Below, piece after piece: positions 45,562 to 54,901 of a stretch of DNA of 64,000 nt. The stretch is taken from contig NZ_CP028105.1 of NCBI RefSeq assembly GCF_003019675.1, positions 2,682,282 through 2,746,281 of the forward strand. The letters are read 5' to 3'. This stretch comes from Fusobacterium ulcerans. Lineage in GTDB: Bacteria > Fusobacteriota > Fusobacteriia > Fusobacteriales > Fusobacteriaceae. A model generated the notes under the pieces. The model did no database searches and was not told the DNA's origin. It saw only the letters and a list, made by a program, of their open reading frames with translations. Position 1 is the first letter of the stretch; each line of letters begins with the position of its first letter. The translations under genes were made by a program, and so were the position numbers.

Positions 45562-46074
45562 ATGATAATAGAGATGAAGGAACATAATCCACAGTGGGCT
45601 TTGATGTATGCTGATGAAGCTGAAAAAATAAAAGAAATACTTGGAGATGAACTTGCAGAGATATATCATATAGGAAGTACTTCTGTAGAGGGCTTAAAAG
45701 CAAAACCGGTAATAGATATAATGGGAGTAGTAAAAAATATTGATAATGTAGATCAATATAATGATAAATTTATCAAGCTGGGATATGAACCTATGGGAGA
45801 GTATGGTATATCTAAAAGAAGATTTTTTAGAAAAGGTGGAGAAAAGAGAACTCATCATATTCACATATTTCAAATCACTGACAGAGAGAATATTGAGAGA
45901 CACCTTGCAGTGAGAGATTATTTGAGAGAGTACTCAGAAGATGCAGCTGTATATGGAGAGCTGAAATCGGAGTTAGCACAAAAATATCCAAGAGATATAG
46001 AAGCTTACTGTGATGGAAAAGATTCCTTTGTAAAAAATTTAGAGAAAAAAGCTCTTGCATGGTATAGAAAGTAG
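45562..46074 (+). CDS. GrpB-family (UPF0157) nucleotidyltransferase-like protein
   Basis: A 170-residue protein of the GrpB/UPF0157 family. YHIGSTSVEGLKAKPVIDIMGVV (part: HIGSTSVEGLKAKPVIDI) is the nucleotidyltransferase-like active-site motif; THHIHIFQ and HLAVRDYLRE are conserved further on. The substrate is unknown for most members. GGAGCTG precedes the ATG. It follows addA by 18 bases and may be the last gene of that transcript. Confidence 0.88.
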   Translation: MIIEMKEHNPQWALMYADEAEKIKEILGDELAEIYHIGSTSVEGLKAKPVIDIMGVVKNIDNVDQYNDKFIKLGYEPMGEYGISKRRFFRKGGEKRTHHIHIFQITDRENIERHLAVRDYLREYSEDAAVYGELKSELAQKYPRDIEAYCDGKDSFVKNLEKKALAWYRK

Positions 46075-46104
46075 AAATTTAAAGTTTTGACAAGGGAGGG
46101 TTTT

Positions 46105-46686
46105 ATGAAAAATATATTAGTGGTTGTTGGAAGCGGAAGAAAAAATGGAAACACAGAACAATTAGCAGATTCTTTTATAAAAGGTGCTGAAGAAGCTGGA
46201 CATCATGTGAAAAAAGTCTTCTTAGGAAACAAGACAATAAATGGATGTATAGGATGTAATGCCTGCCGTTATGGGAAGCCATGTATACAGAAAGATGATT
46301 TTAATGAGATGATTCCTGATATAAAAAACTGTGATTTGCTGGTTTTTGCTTCTCCACTTTTTTTCTGGACAATTTCAGCAAAAATAAAAGCTTTTATTGA
46401 GCGTTTTTACTGCATTGCAGAAGAGGATCCAAATCCACCATTGGGAAGATATGAAAAATATCCTGTAAAAGACTGTGCACTGCTTATGACTTCAGCAGAT
46501 AATTTCTTCTGGACATTTGAACAGGCAGCTTCATATTACCAGTTTACTTTAGTGAATTATATAGGATTTAAAGATAAGGGAATGGTCCTTGCAGGAGGAT
46601 GCGGAAATACTAATGGCAAGCCTAAGATTAAAGAAACAGGGCATCTTTTAAGAGCATATGAATTTGGTAAAAGAATATATGAATAA
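46105..46686 (+). CDS. Flavodoxin-family NAD(P)H-dependent FMN reductase-like protein
   Basis: A 193-residue flavodoxin-fold protein. The N-terminal GSGRKNGNTEQLADSFIKGA is the FMN phosphate loop (part: GSGRKNGNTEQLA). NGCIGCNACRYGKPCIQKDDF has the Cys pattern of iron-sulfur flavoprotein-like oxidoreductases (part: CIGCNACRYGKPC), and FASPLFFWTISAKIKAFIER (part: SPLFFWTISAKIK) is also conserved. It should transfer electrons via FMN; its partner is unknown. The ATG at 46105 has GGGAGGG upstream. Confidence 0.87.
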   Translation: MKNILVVVGSGRKNGNTEQLADSFIKGAEEAGHHVKKVFLGNKTINGCIGCNACRYGKPCIQKDDFNEMIPDIKNCDLLVFASPLFFWTISAKIKAFIERFYCIAEEDPNPPLGRYEKYPVKDCALLMTSADNFFWTFEQAASYYQFTLVNYIGFKDKGMVLAGGCGNTNGKPKIKETGHLLRAYEFGKRIYE

Positions 46687-46687
46687 A

Positions 46688-46716
46688 AAAAGAGAATGAT
46701 TTATTCATTCTCTTTT
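46688..46716. terminator. Bidirectional terminator
   Basis: AAAAGAGAATGA pairs with TTCATTCTCTTTT around a short loop and ends two convergent genes. Confidence 0.85.
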
Positions 46717-46727
46717 TGCTTTATAAG

Positions 46728-47180
46728 CTAATAGTTTAATTCTTTTAACACTGTATCAATCTCTTCACTTTTTTCCTGAGGAGCATTGATAAAAATAAAC
46801 GTATTTTCTATTCTGGAAATAACCTTGTATTTTGCATTAGCTTTCAATGTAAATCTTGAAGTATTACCCATAGTTTTTTGAGTTTGAACACTTTTATTTC
46901 CCTTTGATTTTTCAAAAGTTTCTTTGTTGAGATTATAAGAGCTGACTGCCACATCTACATTTTCAACAACGAAAAATTCAATTTGATAACCATCTTTTCT
47001 AGCAATTATCACATCTTTAATCGCTTTAGAAGGATATTGAGATGTAATATTTATTACTTCATATCCATTTTTTCCCATCTTACTTTCAAAATCTTCAACT
47101 GTCATAGCTTTTTTACTTCCACAGCCTATTAATGCAAAGATTAATATTGCTCCAATTAAAACTGAAATAATTTTTTTCAT
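46728..47180 (-). CDS. Lipoprotein of unknown function
   Basis: A 150-residue lipoprotein with signal MKKIISVLIGAILIFALIGC, the lipobox Cys being at residue 20. The mature domain alternates strands and helices (MTVEDFESKMGKNGYEV; DGYQIEFFVVEN; ENTFIFINAPQEK) but matches no family I recognise. GGGGG precedes the ATG. It is convergent with the flavodoxin gene. Function unknown. Confidence 0.75.
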   Translation of the reverse strand: MKKIISVLIGAILIFALIGCGSKKAMTVEDFESKMGKNGYEVINITSQYPSKAIKDVIIARKDGYQIEFFVVENVDVAVSSYNLNKETFEKSKGNKSVQTQKTMGNTSRFTLKANAKYKVISRIENTFIFINAPQEKSEEIDTVLKELNY

Positions 47181-47317
47181 GAAATCCCCCTTGATAAGTT
47201 TTATAGTTAATTATATCATGGAATATTTGTGAGTTGTTAACTTATTTTGAAGGGAAAAAAGCTTTGAAGAAAAGATTGTAGAAATATTGAAAGAAATGGA
47301 GCAAAGAAAAATTTAAA

Positions 47318-47359
47318 TAAAAAAATAAGCTCCTTTACAAAAGTAAGAGGGAGCTTATT
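47318..47359 (-). terminator. Intrinsic terminator after dnaN
   Basis: On the minus strand AATAAGCTCC pairs with GGAGCTTATT, followed by a T7 run. It lies about 60 bases after the dnaN stop. Confidence 0.82.
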
Positions 47360-47420
47360 CTTTCTCTAATCAAGTTTTATATTTCAATTATATTATTTTG
47401 TTATTCGTAAGTCAATATTT

Positions 47421-48512
47421 TTAGTCTCTAAGTGCCAATGGCATTAAAATATATCTGTAATCCTCTTTTCCTGTTTCAGTTATTTCAAACATAGAAGAAG
47501 AACCGCTTCCTTTAATAACTGGATTATCTGAAATATTATCTATATATTCAGCAAGGAATTTACAGTTCAATGAAGATTTAAAATCTTCACCCTCTTTTAT
47601 CATATTAACTTTTTGGTTAATTTTAGCTTTTCCAGAAAAAGCATTGATTAAAAGAGTTTTTCCTTTAAAATCAAATATAGCACCAAATTTAGCATCTACA
47701 CTTGTCTTAGCCACTGTTATAACTCTTTTTAAAGCACTTTTTAATTCATCTCTGTTAAATTCCATAACTTTACTAAAAGAATTATTAGCAAGAATACCTT
47801 TGAAATCAGGGAAAGGAAGAGCTATAGTCTTGCTTGAGAAATAAGCATTTTCCCAAGTAAGAATAACATTTTCTCCACTAAATCCGATAGTTACTTCTTT
47901 TTCTGAATCTTTTAAAAGTTTGCATATAACATTTATTGTATCCATAGGAATAGATATTTCTTTTTCCACATGACAGTTTTTATCAGCTTTCATATAAAGA
48001 AGTCTGTAAGAATCTGTAGATACAAGATTAATTTCATTTAATTTGAAAATAACTCTTACACAGTTTATTTGAATGTTATCATTTGTCAGAGAAGCTGCAA
48101 ACTTAGATTTTTCAAGAAGTTTTACAAGCTCTCCTCCAGTTATAGCAAGAAGCTTGATAGGTGTAGTTTCAGTAATCACAGGGAAAGTTCCCTCTTCAAG
48201 TATTGAAAACTCTGCCTGATGTACTGTTATAAACCCATTGTTTAAGATAAATTCAATGTATTCTTCATCTAGCAATTTTATATATTCAAGAAGAAGAAAT
48301 GGTTTTAAAACAAGGCTTCCCTCTTCTTTAACATCAGCTTCCACTTTTCTTATATGATCTACTTCCAGATTAGTTCCTACAAAAGTAATAAGATTATTTT
48401 CAGCTTTTATTTGTAATCCTGAAACAATAGGTTTGATAGGATTATCTTTTAATATATTTGTATATTCAGAAAGTATTGAAATCAATTCCTCTCTTTTTAT
48501 AGAAAATTTCAT
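47421..48512 (-). CDS. dnaN: DNA polymerase III beta sliding clamp DnaN
   Basis: A 363-residue clamp protein with three DNA-clamp domains, ending YILMPLALRD as usual for DnaN. MKFSIKREELISILS opens domain 1, and VSTDSYRLLYMKA (about residue 180) and DFKGKTLLINA are family motifs. The ring encircles DNA and holds replicative polymerase. GGAGG precedes the ATG at 48512. It lies 21 bases after potD on the same strand and not next to dnaA, an unusual place for dnaN; there is no oriC-like gene order here. Confidence 0.9.
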   Translation of the reverse strand: MKFSIKREELISILSEYTNILKDNPIKPIVSGLQIKAENNLITFVGTNLEVDHIRKVEADVKEEGSLVLKPFLLLEYIKLLDEEYIEFILNNGFITVHQAEFSILEEGTFPVITETTPIKLLAITGGELVKLLEKSKFAASLTNDNIQINCVRVIFKLNEINLVSTDSYRLLYMKADKNCHVEKEISIPMDTINVICKLLKDSEKEVTIGFSGENVILTWENAYFSSKTIALPFPDFKGILANNSFSKVMEFNRDELKSALKRVITVAKTSVDAKFGAIFDFKGKTLLINAFSGKAKINQKVNMIKEGEDFKSSLNCKFLAEYIDNISDNPVIKGSGSSSMFEITETGKEDYRYILMPLALRD

Positions 48513-48533
48513 TTGTGCCTCCAAAGGTATTTG

Positions 48534-49562
48534 TTAATCAGCAATCAATATTTCTTGCCAGTATTTATTCTGTAGGTCAAGAGTGTCATGAATATCTCTC
48601 AATACTTGAGTATTTTTTAGATCTTCTATTTGGAACAGAGGTTCTACTTCCATTAATTCTCTAGCAGGAATATTAATAGATGGTGTTTCTAATATATCTG
48701 CTAATTGAGCATATATTTCTGGTCTGTGGATAAATTCGATAAACTTGTAAGCATTCTCTTTATGAGGAGCATTGCTGAGAATAACAAATGAATCTACATA
48801 AGCAGTTCCGCCTTTTTCAGGAATAATGAAATCAACTTTTTTTCTTTCATCTGCATCAAGTTCTCTAAATATGTTGTCAGGATATCCTTGTACTACCCAG
48901 AAATCACCACTGGCAAATCCTTTTCCAAAAGATTCAGAATCAAATTTAGCTATATTTTTTTTCCATCCTTTTACCATTTCAGCAGCATCAGCTATATCTT
49001 TTTCATTAGATGTAGTCTGATCTTTTCCATTCATAGCAAGAGCTGATGTCATAACTTCTCTCATATCATCTAAAAGAGTCATTCTTCCTTTTAAATCACT
49101 TCTGTTGTAAATAGAATAATCTCTTGGATAATCTTTTACATAGTCTTTATTAACTGCAATAACAGTAGCTCCCATTACATAAGGAACTTCATAATCATTG
49201 TTTTTATCAAAATATTGAAGCTTTTCAAGTACCAAAGGATCTATATTTTTTAATGTAGATAATTTACTTTTATCAAGTTTGTCTATCATTTTTTCTTTCA
49301 TCATAATTTCAGTATAGTCAGCTGATGGAAGTACAATATCATATCCAGCTCCACCTGCTTTTAGTTTTGTAAACATTTCCTCATTAGAAGAATAGATGTC
49401 TTCAATAACTTTTATACCAGTTTCTTTTTCAAATGCCTGATAAGTTTCCTTTGGAATATAATCAGCCCATCCATAGATGTATAAAGTATTTTCATCTTTG
49501 TTGCTCTTTCCACAAGAAATCAAAGTGAAAGCCAAAGTTAATAGTAATAGTATTTTTTTCAT
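48534..49562 (-). CDS. potD: Spermidine/putrescine-binding lipoprotein PotD
   Basis: A 342-residue binding lipoprotein with lipobox LISC at residue 17. The mature part starts LYIYGWADYIPKETYQAFEKETG (part: YIYGWADYIPKE), the typical PotD/PotF opening, and KLKAGGAGYDIVLPS and FVILSNAPHKENAYKFI (part: SNAPHKENAYKFI) are also characteristic. It binds polyamines for an ABC importer whose PotABC components are not in the window. It starts behind AGGAGG and is followed closely by dnaN. Confidence 0.9.
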   Translation of the reverse strand: MKKILLLLTLAFTLISCGKSNKDENTLYIYGWADYIPKETYQAFEKETGIKVIEDIYSSNEEMFTKLKAGGAGYDIVLPSADYTEIMMKEKMIDKLDKSKLSTLKNIDPLVLEKLQYFDKNNDYEVPYVMGATVIAVNKDYVKDYPRDYSIYNRSDLKGRMTLLDDMREVMTSALAMNGKDQTTSNEKDIADAAEMVKGWKKNIAKFDSESFGKGFASGDFWVVQGYPDNIFRELDADERKKVDFIIPEKGGTAYVDSFVILSNAPHKENAYKFIEFIHRPEIYAQLADILETPSINIPARELMEVEPLFQIEDLKNTQVLRDIHDTLDLQNKYWQEILIAD

Positions 49563-49636
49563 TTATCAATCCTCCTAAGTTCATAATCTTTTAATATTTT
49601 AATATAGAATAGACATTAAGTCAATTAAATTTCATA

Positions 49637-50839
49637 TTAGTGGTAGAGAGAAATTTCAGTTAAAATCTTTGAAATGTCCTCAGCAAAGTATGTTTTTGGT
49701 TTAACTTTAAGTGCCATATTTTCCAGATAAATAAAAGATTTAACAACTGGATATATTTCATTGTTGAAAACCATTCCATATTTCATTCCTGTTTTAAAAG
49801 AACGCATTATATTTTTACTCATGCTGTCTTTTTGCAGATAACTTCCTTTTGAATTTTTGAAGATATTATTAATTTCTACAGTCAATATATTCATTTTTTC
49901 AGGATTAATTTTTATCTCTGCCATGTTGTTTAAAATATTTGGTATTTCAGAATAATTATATTTAGAAATAGCCGAAAGAAGTTTAAATAGATTTGTTCTT
50001 GTTTCATCTTTTACTGAAGAAAGAACATTACAGTCTTGGAAATATATATAACCGTCACTTCCGAGAATGATATTTCCCATATGGAGATTATTGTGGAAAG
50101 TACCTATTTTTAAAATAAAGAAAAGCTGGATTCTTATTACTTCTAAAACATCTTTATAGCTGAGCCTTCTATTTTCAAGCATTTGATAAAAATATGTTCC
50201 ATATGTATATTTGCTCACCAGCATAATATCTGATGTAAGATAAGCATATATAGATGGAAATCTTAGCCTTGCAAAACCTTTGTAGTCACTATATTGAGAA
50301 AGATAATCTTTTAAAAGTTCTGTACTTTTTATTTCGTTGTTAAGATTAAGTTTCTGTTCTGTCACTTTTTTTAGATTTTCCATTATTTCAACTGTTTTGT
50401 ATTTTCTGTTGAATCCAGGATAGAACCATGAGAAAAATCTTAATTCTTTTTCCAGAGAAATAACTTTTTTTGTAAAATTCTTTTTAGCATTTTCATTAAC
50501 AGCTTTTATAGTAATCTCTATACCGTTTTTCAGGCATCCTTTGAAAAGATAATTTATATCTGAATAAGAATATGAGTCATTGTCATAATATTCCATCTGT
50601 GACAGAAGAGGACTTTTTTTAGGAAGCAGAGTCAAAAGGTGTCTGTCTTCTTTTTCAGTGTCAGATGTTTGAAATCCAGAAAGATAAATACATTTTTCTA
50701 TATCTATGACATCAAATCTTGAAGAATATTCCTGAGCTATTCGAATCCCCAGTATTCCAAGTTTTGTAATGATATTTGGGTTAGGAAGTTTTCTAGAGTG
50801 GAAAGACGAAACTAACCTTATGAAATTTAGCAAAAGCAT
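49637..50839 (-). CDS. UbiB/ABC1-like degenerate protein kinase fold
   Basis: A 400-residue protein. FHNNLHMGNIILGSDGYIYFQDCN (part: FHNNLHMGNIILGSDGYIYF) corresponds to the UbiB motif H-x4-H-P-GN followed by DFG, with H249, H253 and N256 as possible catalytic-loop residues; the DFG position reads QDCN, and K112 is a candidate ATP-binding Lys. UbiB proteins are atypical ATPases linked to lipid or quinone handling. Fusobacteria make no ubiquinone, so the role is open. ATG at 50839 has AAGGAGG upstream. Confidence 0.65.
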   Translation of the reverse strand: MLLLNFIRLVSSFHSRKLPNPNIITKLGILGIRIAQEYSSRFDVIDIEKCIYLSGFQTSDTEKEDRHLLTLLPKKSPLLSQMEYYDNDSYSYSDINYLFKGCLKNGIEITIKAVNENAKKNFTKKVISLEKELRFFSWFYPGFNRKYKTVEIMENLKKVTEQKLNLNNEIKSTELLKDYLSQYSDYKGFARLRFPSIYAYLTSDIMLVSKYTYGTYFYQMLENRRLSYKDVLEVIRIQLFFILKIGTFHNNLHMGNIILGSDGYIYFQDCNVLSSVKDETRTNLFKLLSAISKYNYSEIPNILNNMAEIKINPEKMNILTVEINNIFKNSKGSYLQKDSMSKNIMRSFKTGMKYGMVFNNEIYPVVKSFIYLENMALKVKPKTYFAEDISKILTEISLYH

Positions 50840-51018
50840 ACTAATTTCCTCCTTAGTGTAATACAATATTTGTACAACTAATTATAGCTCATATTTTGTT
50901 TAAAGTAAATATTAAGAAGGAGAAGGGGTATAAATTAAAGTCCTAATTTTGAATAAATTATGATATAATTACTGTAGGAAAATTTTAAAAAATAATCAAA
51001 AGAGTTTTAGGAGGAACA

Positions 51019-51786
51019 GTGGACTACATTAACAGTCTAGAAAATAATACAATAAAAAAAATAAAGAAACTTAAAATAAAAAAATACAGGGAAGAGGAAC
51101 AACTTTTTATAGCAGAAGGAAGAAAATTTCTTGATTTTACTTTTGAACCTGAAATAATAGTTTTCAGAGAAAATTATGAAATAGCTGGAGAGATAGAGGA
51201 AAAATTAGAAAAATTTCAATGCCGAAAGATAATTGTCTCAGAAAAAGTTTTTGGACAGCTTACTTCTCAGGAAAATTCACAGGGAGTAATAGTAGTCTAT
51301 CCATATATTAAGGGCTCGCTGGAAAAGTTGCAGAAGAATATAGTGGTTCTTGATAAAATAGGAGATCCCGGAAATCTGGGAACTATTATAAGAGTAGCTG
51401 ATGCAGCTGGATTTAAAGATATAATTCTGACAAAGGGAAGTGTAGACTGCTATAATGAAAAAGTTGTAAGAAGCAGTATGGGTTCTATTCTTAATATGAA
51501 TATACTTTATATGGAAGAAGAGGAGCTTATCACTTTTCTAAAAAGAGAAGGCTATAAGATAGAAGTTACAGCATTGGATAAAGATTCTGTTTCTTATACT
51601 GAAATGAAGCTTACAGAGAGAAATGCAATAGTATTTGGAAGTGAAGGAGATGGGGTATCTCAGAATTTCCTGAAAATGTGTGATGAAAAAATAATAATAC
51701 CAATCTATGGAATAGCAGAATCTTTGAATGTAGCTATGGCGTGTGGGATAATTTTATATAAGACTAAGGAGATACTGGGGGAATAG
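51019..51786 (+). CDS. TrmH/SpoU-family 23S rRNA or tRNA 2'-O-methyltransferase
   Basis: A 255-residue SPOUT methyltransferase. The N-terminal substrate-binding domain (YREEEQLFIAEGRKFL) is followed by the knotted catalytic domain: DPGNLGTIIRVADAAGF (motif 1), VFGSEGDGVS (motif 2) and IPIYGIAESLNVAMACGIIL (motif 3). It uses SAM to methylate a ribose 2'-OH in rRNA or tRNA. GTG at 51019 has AGGAGG at ideal spacing. It precedes the Nudix gene by 3 bases. Confidence 0.9.
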   Translation: MDYINSLENNTIKKIKKLKIKKYREEEQLFIAEGRKFLDFTFEPEIIVFRENYEIAGEIEEKLEKFQCRKIIVSEKVFGQLTSQENSQGVIVVYPYIKGSLEKLQKNIVVLDKIGDPGNLGTIIRVADAAGFKDIILTKGSVDCYNEKVVRSSMGSILNMNILYMEEEELITFLKREGYKIEVTALDKDSVSYTEMKLTERNAIVFGSEGDGVSQNFLKMCDEKIIIPIYGIAESLNVAMACGIILYKTKEILGE

Positions 51787-51789
51787 AGG

Positions 51790-52308
51790 ATGACTAAGTA
51801 CAAACATTTAGAGAAAAAAGAGCTTTTTAGAAATAATCATATTACAGTTTATAGTGAAAAATTGCAGCTTCCAAATGAAAAAATTGTAGACTGGACATTT
51901 ACAGGGAAAAAGGAAGCAGCAGGAATAGTGGCATCTTTTGATGATGATACAATACTTATGGTAAAGCAGTACAGACCAGCAGTAAAAAAAGTCACTATGG
52001 AGATACCAGCAGGACTGGTAGAAGAGGGAGAAGATCCTCAAGAGGCAGCTTTAAGAGAGCTGGAAGAGGAAACCGGATATAAGGCTGGAAAAATAGAAAA
52101 AATGTGTGAATTTTACAACAGCCCTGGAATAACAGATGGAAAGTTTTATATTTATTATGCTGAAGAATTAAAAAAAACTCACCAGCACCTAGATGATGAT
52201 GAGTTTTTAGAAGTTGAAAGAATACCTATAAAAGATATTAATATAACAAATCTCTCAGATGCCAAAACAATGCTGGCAGTGAGCTTTATAAATCACAAGA
52301 GACGTTAA
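51790..52308 (+). CDS. Nudix hydrolase, ADP-ribose pyrophosphatase type
   Basis: A 172-residue Nudix enzyme. The box spans residues 75-97 with G75, E81, R89, E90, E93, E94, G96 in the order G-x5-E-x7-REUxEExGU. NSPGITDGKFYIYYAEEL after it is typical of ADP-ribose pyrophosphatases. It hydrolyses nucleoside diphosphates linked to a sugar. It follows the methyltransferase gene by three bases and its end overlaps the convergent EamA gene by 4 bases. Confidence 0.9.
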   Translation: MTKYKHLEKKELFRNNHITVYSEKLQLPNEKIVDWTFTGKKEAAGIVASFDDDTILMVKQYRPAVKKVTMEIPAGLVEEGEDPQEAALRELEEETGYKAGKIEKMCEFYNSPGITDGKFYIYYAEELKKTHQHLDDDEFLEVERIPIKDINITNLSDAKTMLAVSFINHKRR

Positions 52309-53156
52309 GCTTTTTTCTGATTGTGTTTGAATGTATAGTAGGCAATACCTATAATTATAGCTCCACCTAGAAGGCTCAGCATATCAGGTATTTCATGGAA
52401 GAATATAAATCCTAGTATAATACCAAAAACAATAGCTGAATAATTATAAATAGATACCTCTGTAGCTTTTGAATATTTATAGGCGTAAGTTATACCAAAT
52501 TGACCTACAGAAGCAAAGAGCCCGGTAGCTAATAAAAGCATAAGCTGAGTTGAATCAGGGACAATATAGTCATTAAGAACAAATGGAAGAGTTCCCAGCA
52601 CTGATACAATAGAAAAATAAAATACAATAGTATCAGGACTTTCCTTATCCTTCAGATATCTAAGGAGGGTATAGGCAATTCCAGCAGCAGCGGCAGATAA
52701 CAGCCCAGCAATACTTGGAATTATACTCAGAGAAAATTCAGGTTTTATAACCAGTAATGCTCCGCCAAATGTGATAAATATACCAATGATCTGCTCTTTA
52801 TCTATTTTTTCTTTTAAAAAGAGGCAGGCCATAATAGTGACAAATATTGGTGACAGCTTTCCAAGCATAGTGGAATCAGCAAGAGTCAGATGACTTATAG
52901 CATAGAAGTTAAGTATAACTCCAGCAAGTCCAAATCCTGCTCTCGCAAGAAGAGCCAACTGATTTTTTCTTTGTCCAAAAACAGGAGCAGAGGATTTCTT
53001 AATCAGATAAAATGCTATAACAAGGCTCACCAGATTTCTAAAAAATACTTTTTCAAATAATGGAATATCTTTTAGGTATTTTACAGTAACACTCATAAAT
53101 GTAAATCCTAAAGCGGATATAAGCATGGATAATACGGCTTTGGTTTTGTTTGACAT
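52305..53156 (-). CDS. EamA/DMT-family membrane transporter
   Basis: A 283-residue protein with ten predicted membrane helices in two EamA repeats (SALGFTFMSVTVKYL in the first; GQFGITYAYKYSKATEVSIYNY in the second, part: ITYAYKYSKATEVS). Members export metabolites or amino acids; the substrate is unknown. AAAGGATG precedes the ATG. It is convergent with the Nudix gene, with a 4-base overlap of the two stops. Confidence 0.9.
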   Translation of the reverse strand: MSNKTKAVLSMLISALGFTFMSVTVKYLKDIPLFEKVFFRNLVSLVIAFYLIKKSSAPVFGQRKNQLALLARAGFGLAGVILNFYAISHLTLADSTMLGKLSPIFVTIMACLFLKEKIDKEQIIGIFITFGGALLVIKPEFSLSIIPSIAGLLSAAAAGIAYTLLRYLKDKESPDTIVFYFSIVSVLGTLPFVLNDYIVPDSTQLMLLLATGLFASVGQFGITYAYKYSKATEVSIYNYSAIVFGIILGFIFFHEIPDMLSLLGGAIIIGIAYYTFKHNQKKA

Positions 53157-53205
53157 AGTTAAACATCCTTTCTATAAATAAATTTAAGATTAAAGGGGGA
53201 AGATT

Positions 53206-53694
53206 TTGAAAAAATTATCATTCTTTGTAATACTGACAATATTATTTTCAGGATGTATGTTTTCCCGAGCAGAGATTAGGAGAGATGAAAAAATCTCTAG
53301 ATATTTTACAATGGGAGAGGCAGTAGATAGTGCCAGTGCCAAAAAATATGGGATAGATAATACACCTTCAAAACAGCAGGCAGCTAATATAAGATATACA
53401 GCTGTAAGGCTGGATAAATTTAGAAAACTGCTGGGAAGACCAATTCAGGTAAGCAGCTGGTATAGAAGCAGCCGTGTGAATAGGAGAGTAGGCGGCTCAG
53501 ATAGTTCTGCTCATCAAAGTGGACTTGCTGTTGATATAATGTTGAAAAAAGGTTCAGCATACAAAGAGTTTCAAAAAGTAATGAAATCTTCATTAAGTTA
53601 TGACCAATTAATATATTACCCTAAAAGAGGACATTTGCATATAGGTTTTCGAAAAAATATGAAAAAAGAAAGACAGCAAGTAATGATAAAATAG
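53206..53694 (+). CDS. M15-family D-Ala-D-Ala carboxypeptidase-like lipoprotein
   Basis: A 162-residue secreted lipoprotein (lipobox LFSGC at about residue 17) of the peptidase M15_3 type. GGSDSSAHQSGLAVDIML supplies a zinc His and Asp, and HLHIGF the last His. It probably trims peptidoglycan stems or binds the murein. TTG at 53206 is the start, with GGGGGA upstream. It precedes hydE by 8 bases, so it may be co-transcribed with it. Confidence 0.85.
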   Translation: MKKLSFFVILTILFSGCMFSRAEIRRDEKISRYFTMGEAVDSASAKKYGIDNTPSKQQAANIRYTAVRLDKFRKLLGRPIQVSSWYRSSRVNRRVGGSDSSAHQSGLAVDIMLKKGSAYKEFQKVMKSSLSYDQLIYYPKRGHLHIGFRKNMKKERQQVMIK

Positions 53695-53702
53695 GAGAAA
53701 AG

Positions 53703-54788
53703 ATGAGAATAGAAGAGATATTAGAGAAAGAAAAATTAACTAGAGACGACTTGATTACTCTTATGAAAATAACTGATTCTAAAGAATTGGATATGCTTTA
53801 TAAAAAAGCTTATGAAGTAAAAACAAAAGAGGTAGGAAGAAAAGTTTATTATAGAGGACTTATAGAAATAAGTAATATATGTATAAAAAACTGTAATTAT
53901 TGTGGAATAAGAAAAGGAAACTGTAAAACTGAAAGATTTTCTATGTCTAAAGAAGAGATAATGAAGGGGGTAAAATGGATTTATGAAAATAATTATGGTT
54001 CATTGGCACTTCAATCTGGAGAGAGACAGGATGATGAATTTACTGATTTTATAGAAGATATAATAAAAGAGATAAAAAAGCTTTCTAACGGGAGGCTGGG
54101 GATAACTCTTTCACTGGGAGAGCAGTCTTATGAAACATATAAAAGATGGTTTGATGCAGGAGCACATAGATATCTGTTGAGAATTGAAAGTACAAATGAG
54201 GAGCTGTTTAAGAAGCTTCATCCTCAAGATGGGAAACATACCTTCGAGGTTAGAAAAAAATGTTTAGAATATTTAAGAAATATAGGATATCAAGTAGGAA
54301 CAGGAGTTATGATAGGACTTCCAGGTCAAACTGAAGAGGATTTAGTAGATGATATTCTTTTTTACAGAGATATGAAAATAGATATGATAGGAATGGGACC
54401 ATATATAATTCACAAGGACACACCATTGGGACAGGAATGGGAACATATAGTGCTTCCTAAAGAAAAAAGAGTGGAACTTGGATTGAAAATGATAGCTATA
54501 ACAAGAATATTCCTAAGAGATGTAAATATAGCAGCTACTACAGCATTGCAGGGCTTGGACTCACATGGAAGGGAAAAGGGGCTTCTGGCAGGTGCTAATA
54601 TACTTATGCCGACTGCTACATTAGAGGAGCATAAGAAAAAATATCTTCTTTATGATGATAAGCCCGGTATAGAAGACAGTGTTGAAAAATGCAGAGATGA
54701 CATGGATATGAAAGTAAAATCTATTGGTGATGAAATAGTATATGGAGAATGGGGAGACTCGCTTCATTTTAAAAGAAAGAAAAAATAA
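53703..54788 (+). CDS. hydE: [FeFe]-hydrogenase maturase HydE (radical SAM)
   Basis: A 361-residue radical SAM enzyme. CIKNCNYC (C60, C64, C67) is the C-x3-C-x2-C motif binding the catalytic 4Fe-4S cluster. RKVYYRGLIEISN before it and LSLGEQSYETYKRWFDAGAHRYLLRIES after it (part: GAHRYLLRIES) match HydE. HydE works with HydF and HydG to build the H-cluster of [FeFe] hydrogenase; neither partner is in the window. The length fits the family. AGGAG precedes the ATG. Confidence 0.9.
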   Translation: MRIEEILEKEKLTRDDLITLMKITDSKELDMLYKKAYEVKTKEVGRKVYYRGLIEISNICIKNCNYCGIRKGNCKTERFSMSKEEIMKGVKWIYENNYGSLALQSGERQDDEFTDFIEDIIKEIKKLSNGRLGITLSLGEQSYETYKRWFDAGAHRYLLRIESTNEELFKKLHPQDGKHTFEVRKKCLEYLRNIGYQVGTGVMIGLPGQTEEDLVDDILFYRDMKIDMIGMGPYIIHKDTPLGQEWEHIVLPKEKRVELGLKMIAITRIFLRDVNIAATTALQGLDSHGREKGLLAGANILMPTATLEEHKKKYLLYDDKPGIEDSVEKCRDDMDMKVKSIGDEIVYGEWGDSLHFKRKKK

Positions 54789-54860
54789 AAGTAAAAAATA
54801 AAAGTATAGCTAAAATAAAAAATGAAATTATGTGAGATAAAAAAGTGAAATAAACAAAAA

Positions 54861-54890
54861 AAGAAGCTGGATCTTAGGATCCAGCTTCTT
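54861..54890. terminator. Bidirectional terminator
   Basis: AAGAAGCTGGATC pairs perfectly with GATCCAGCTTCTT with a 4-base loop. A-tracts and T-tracts flank it, so it can end both hydE and the convergent HU gene. Confidence 0.88.
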
Positions 54891-54901
54891 AAAAATAAAG
54901 A

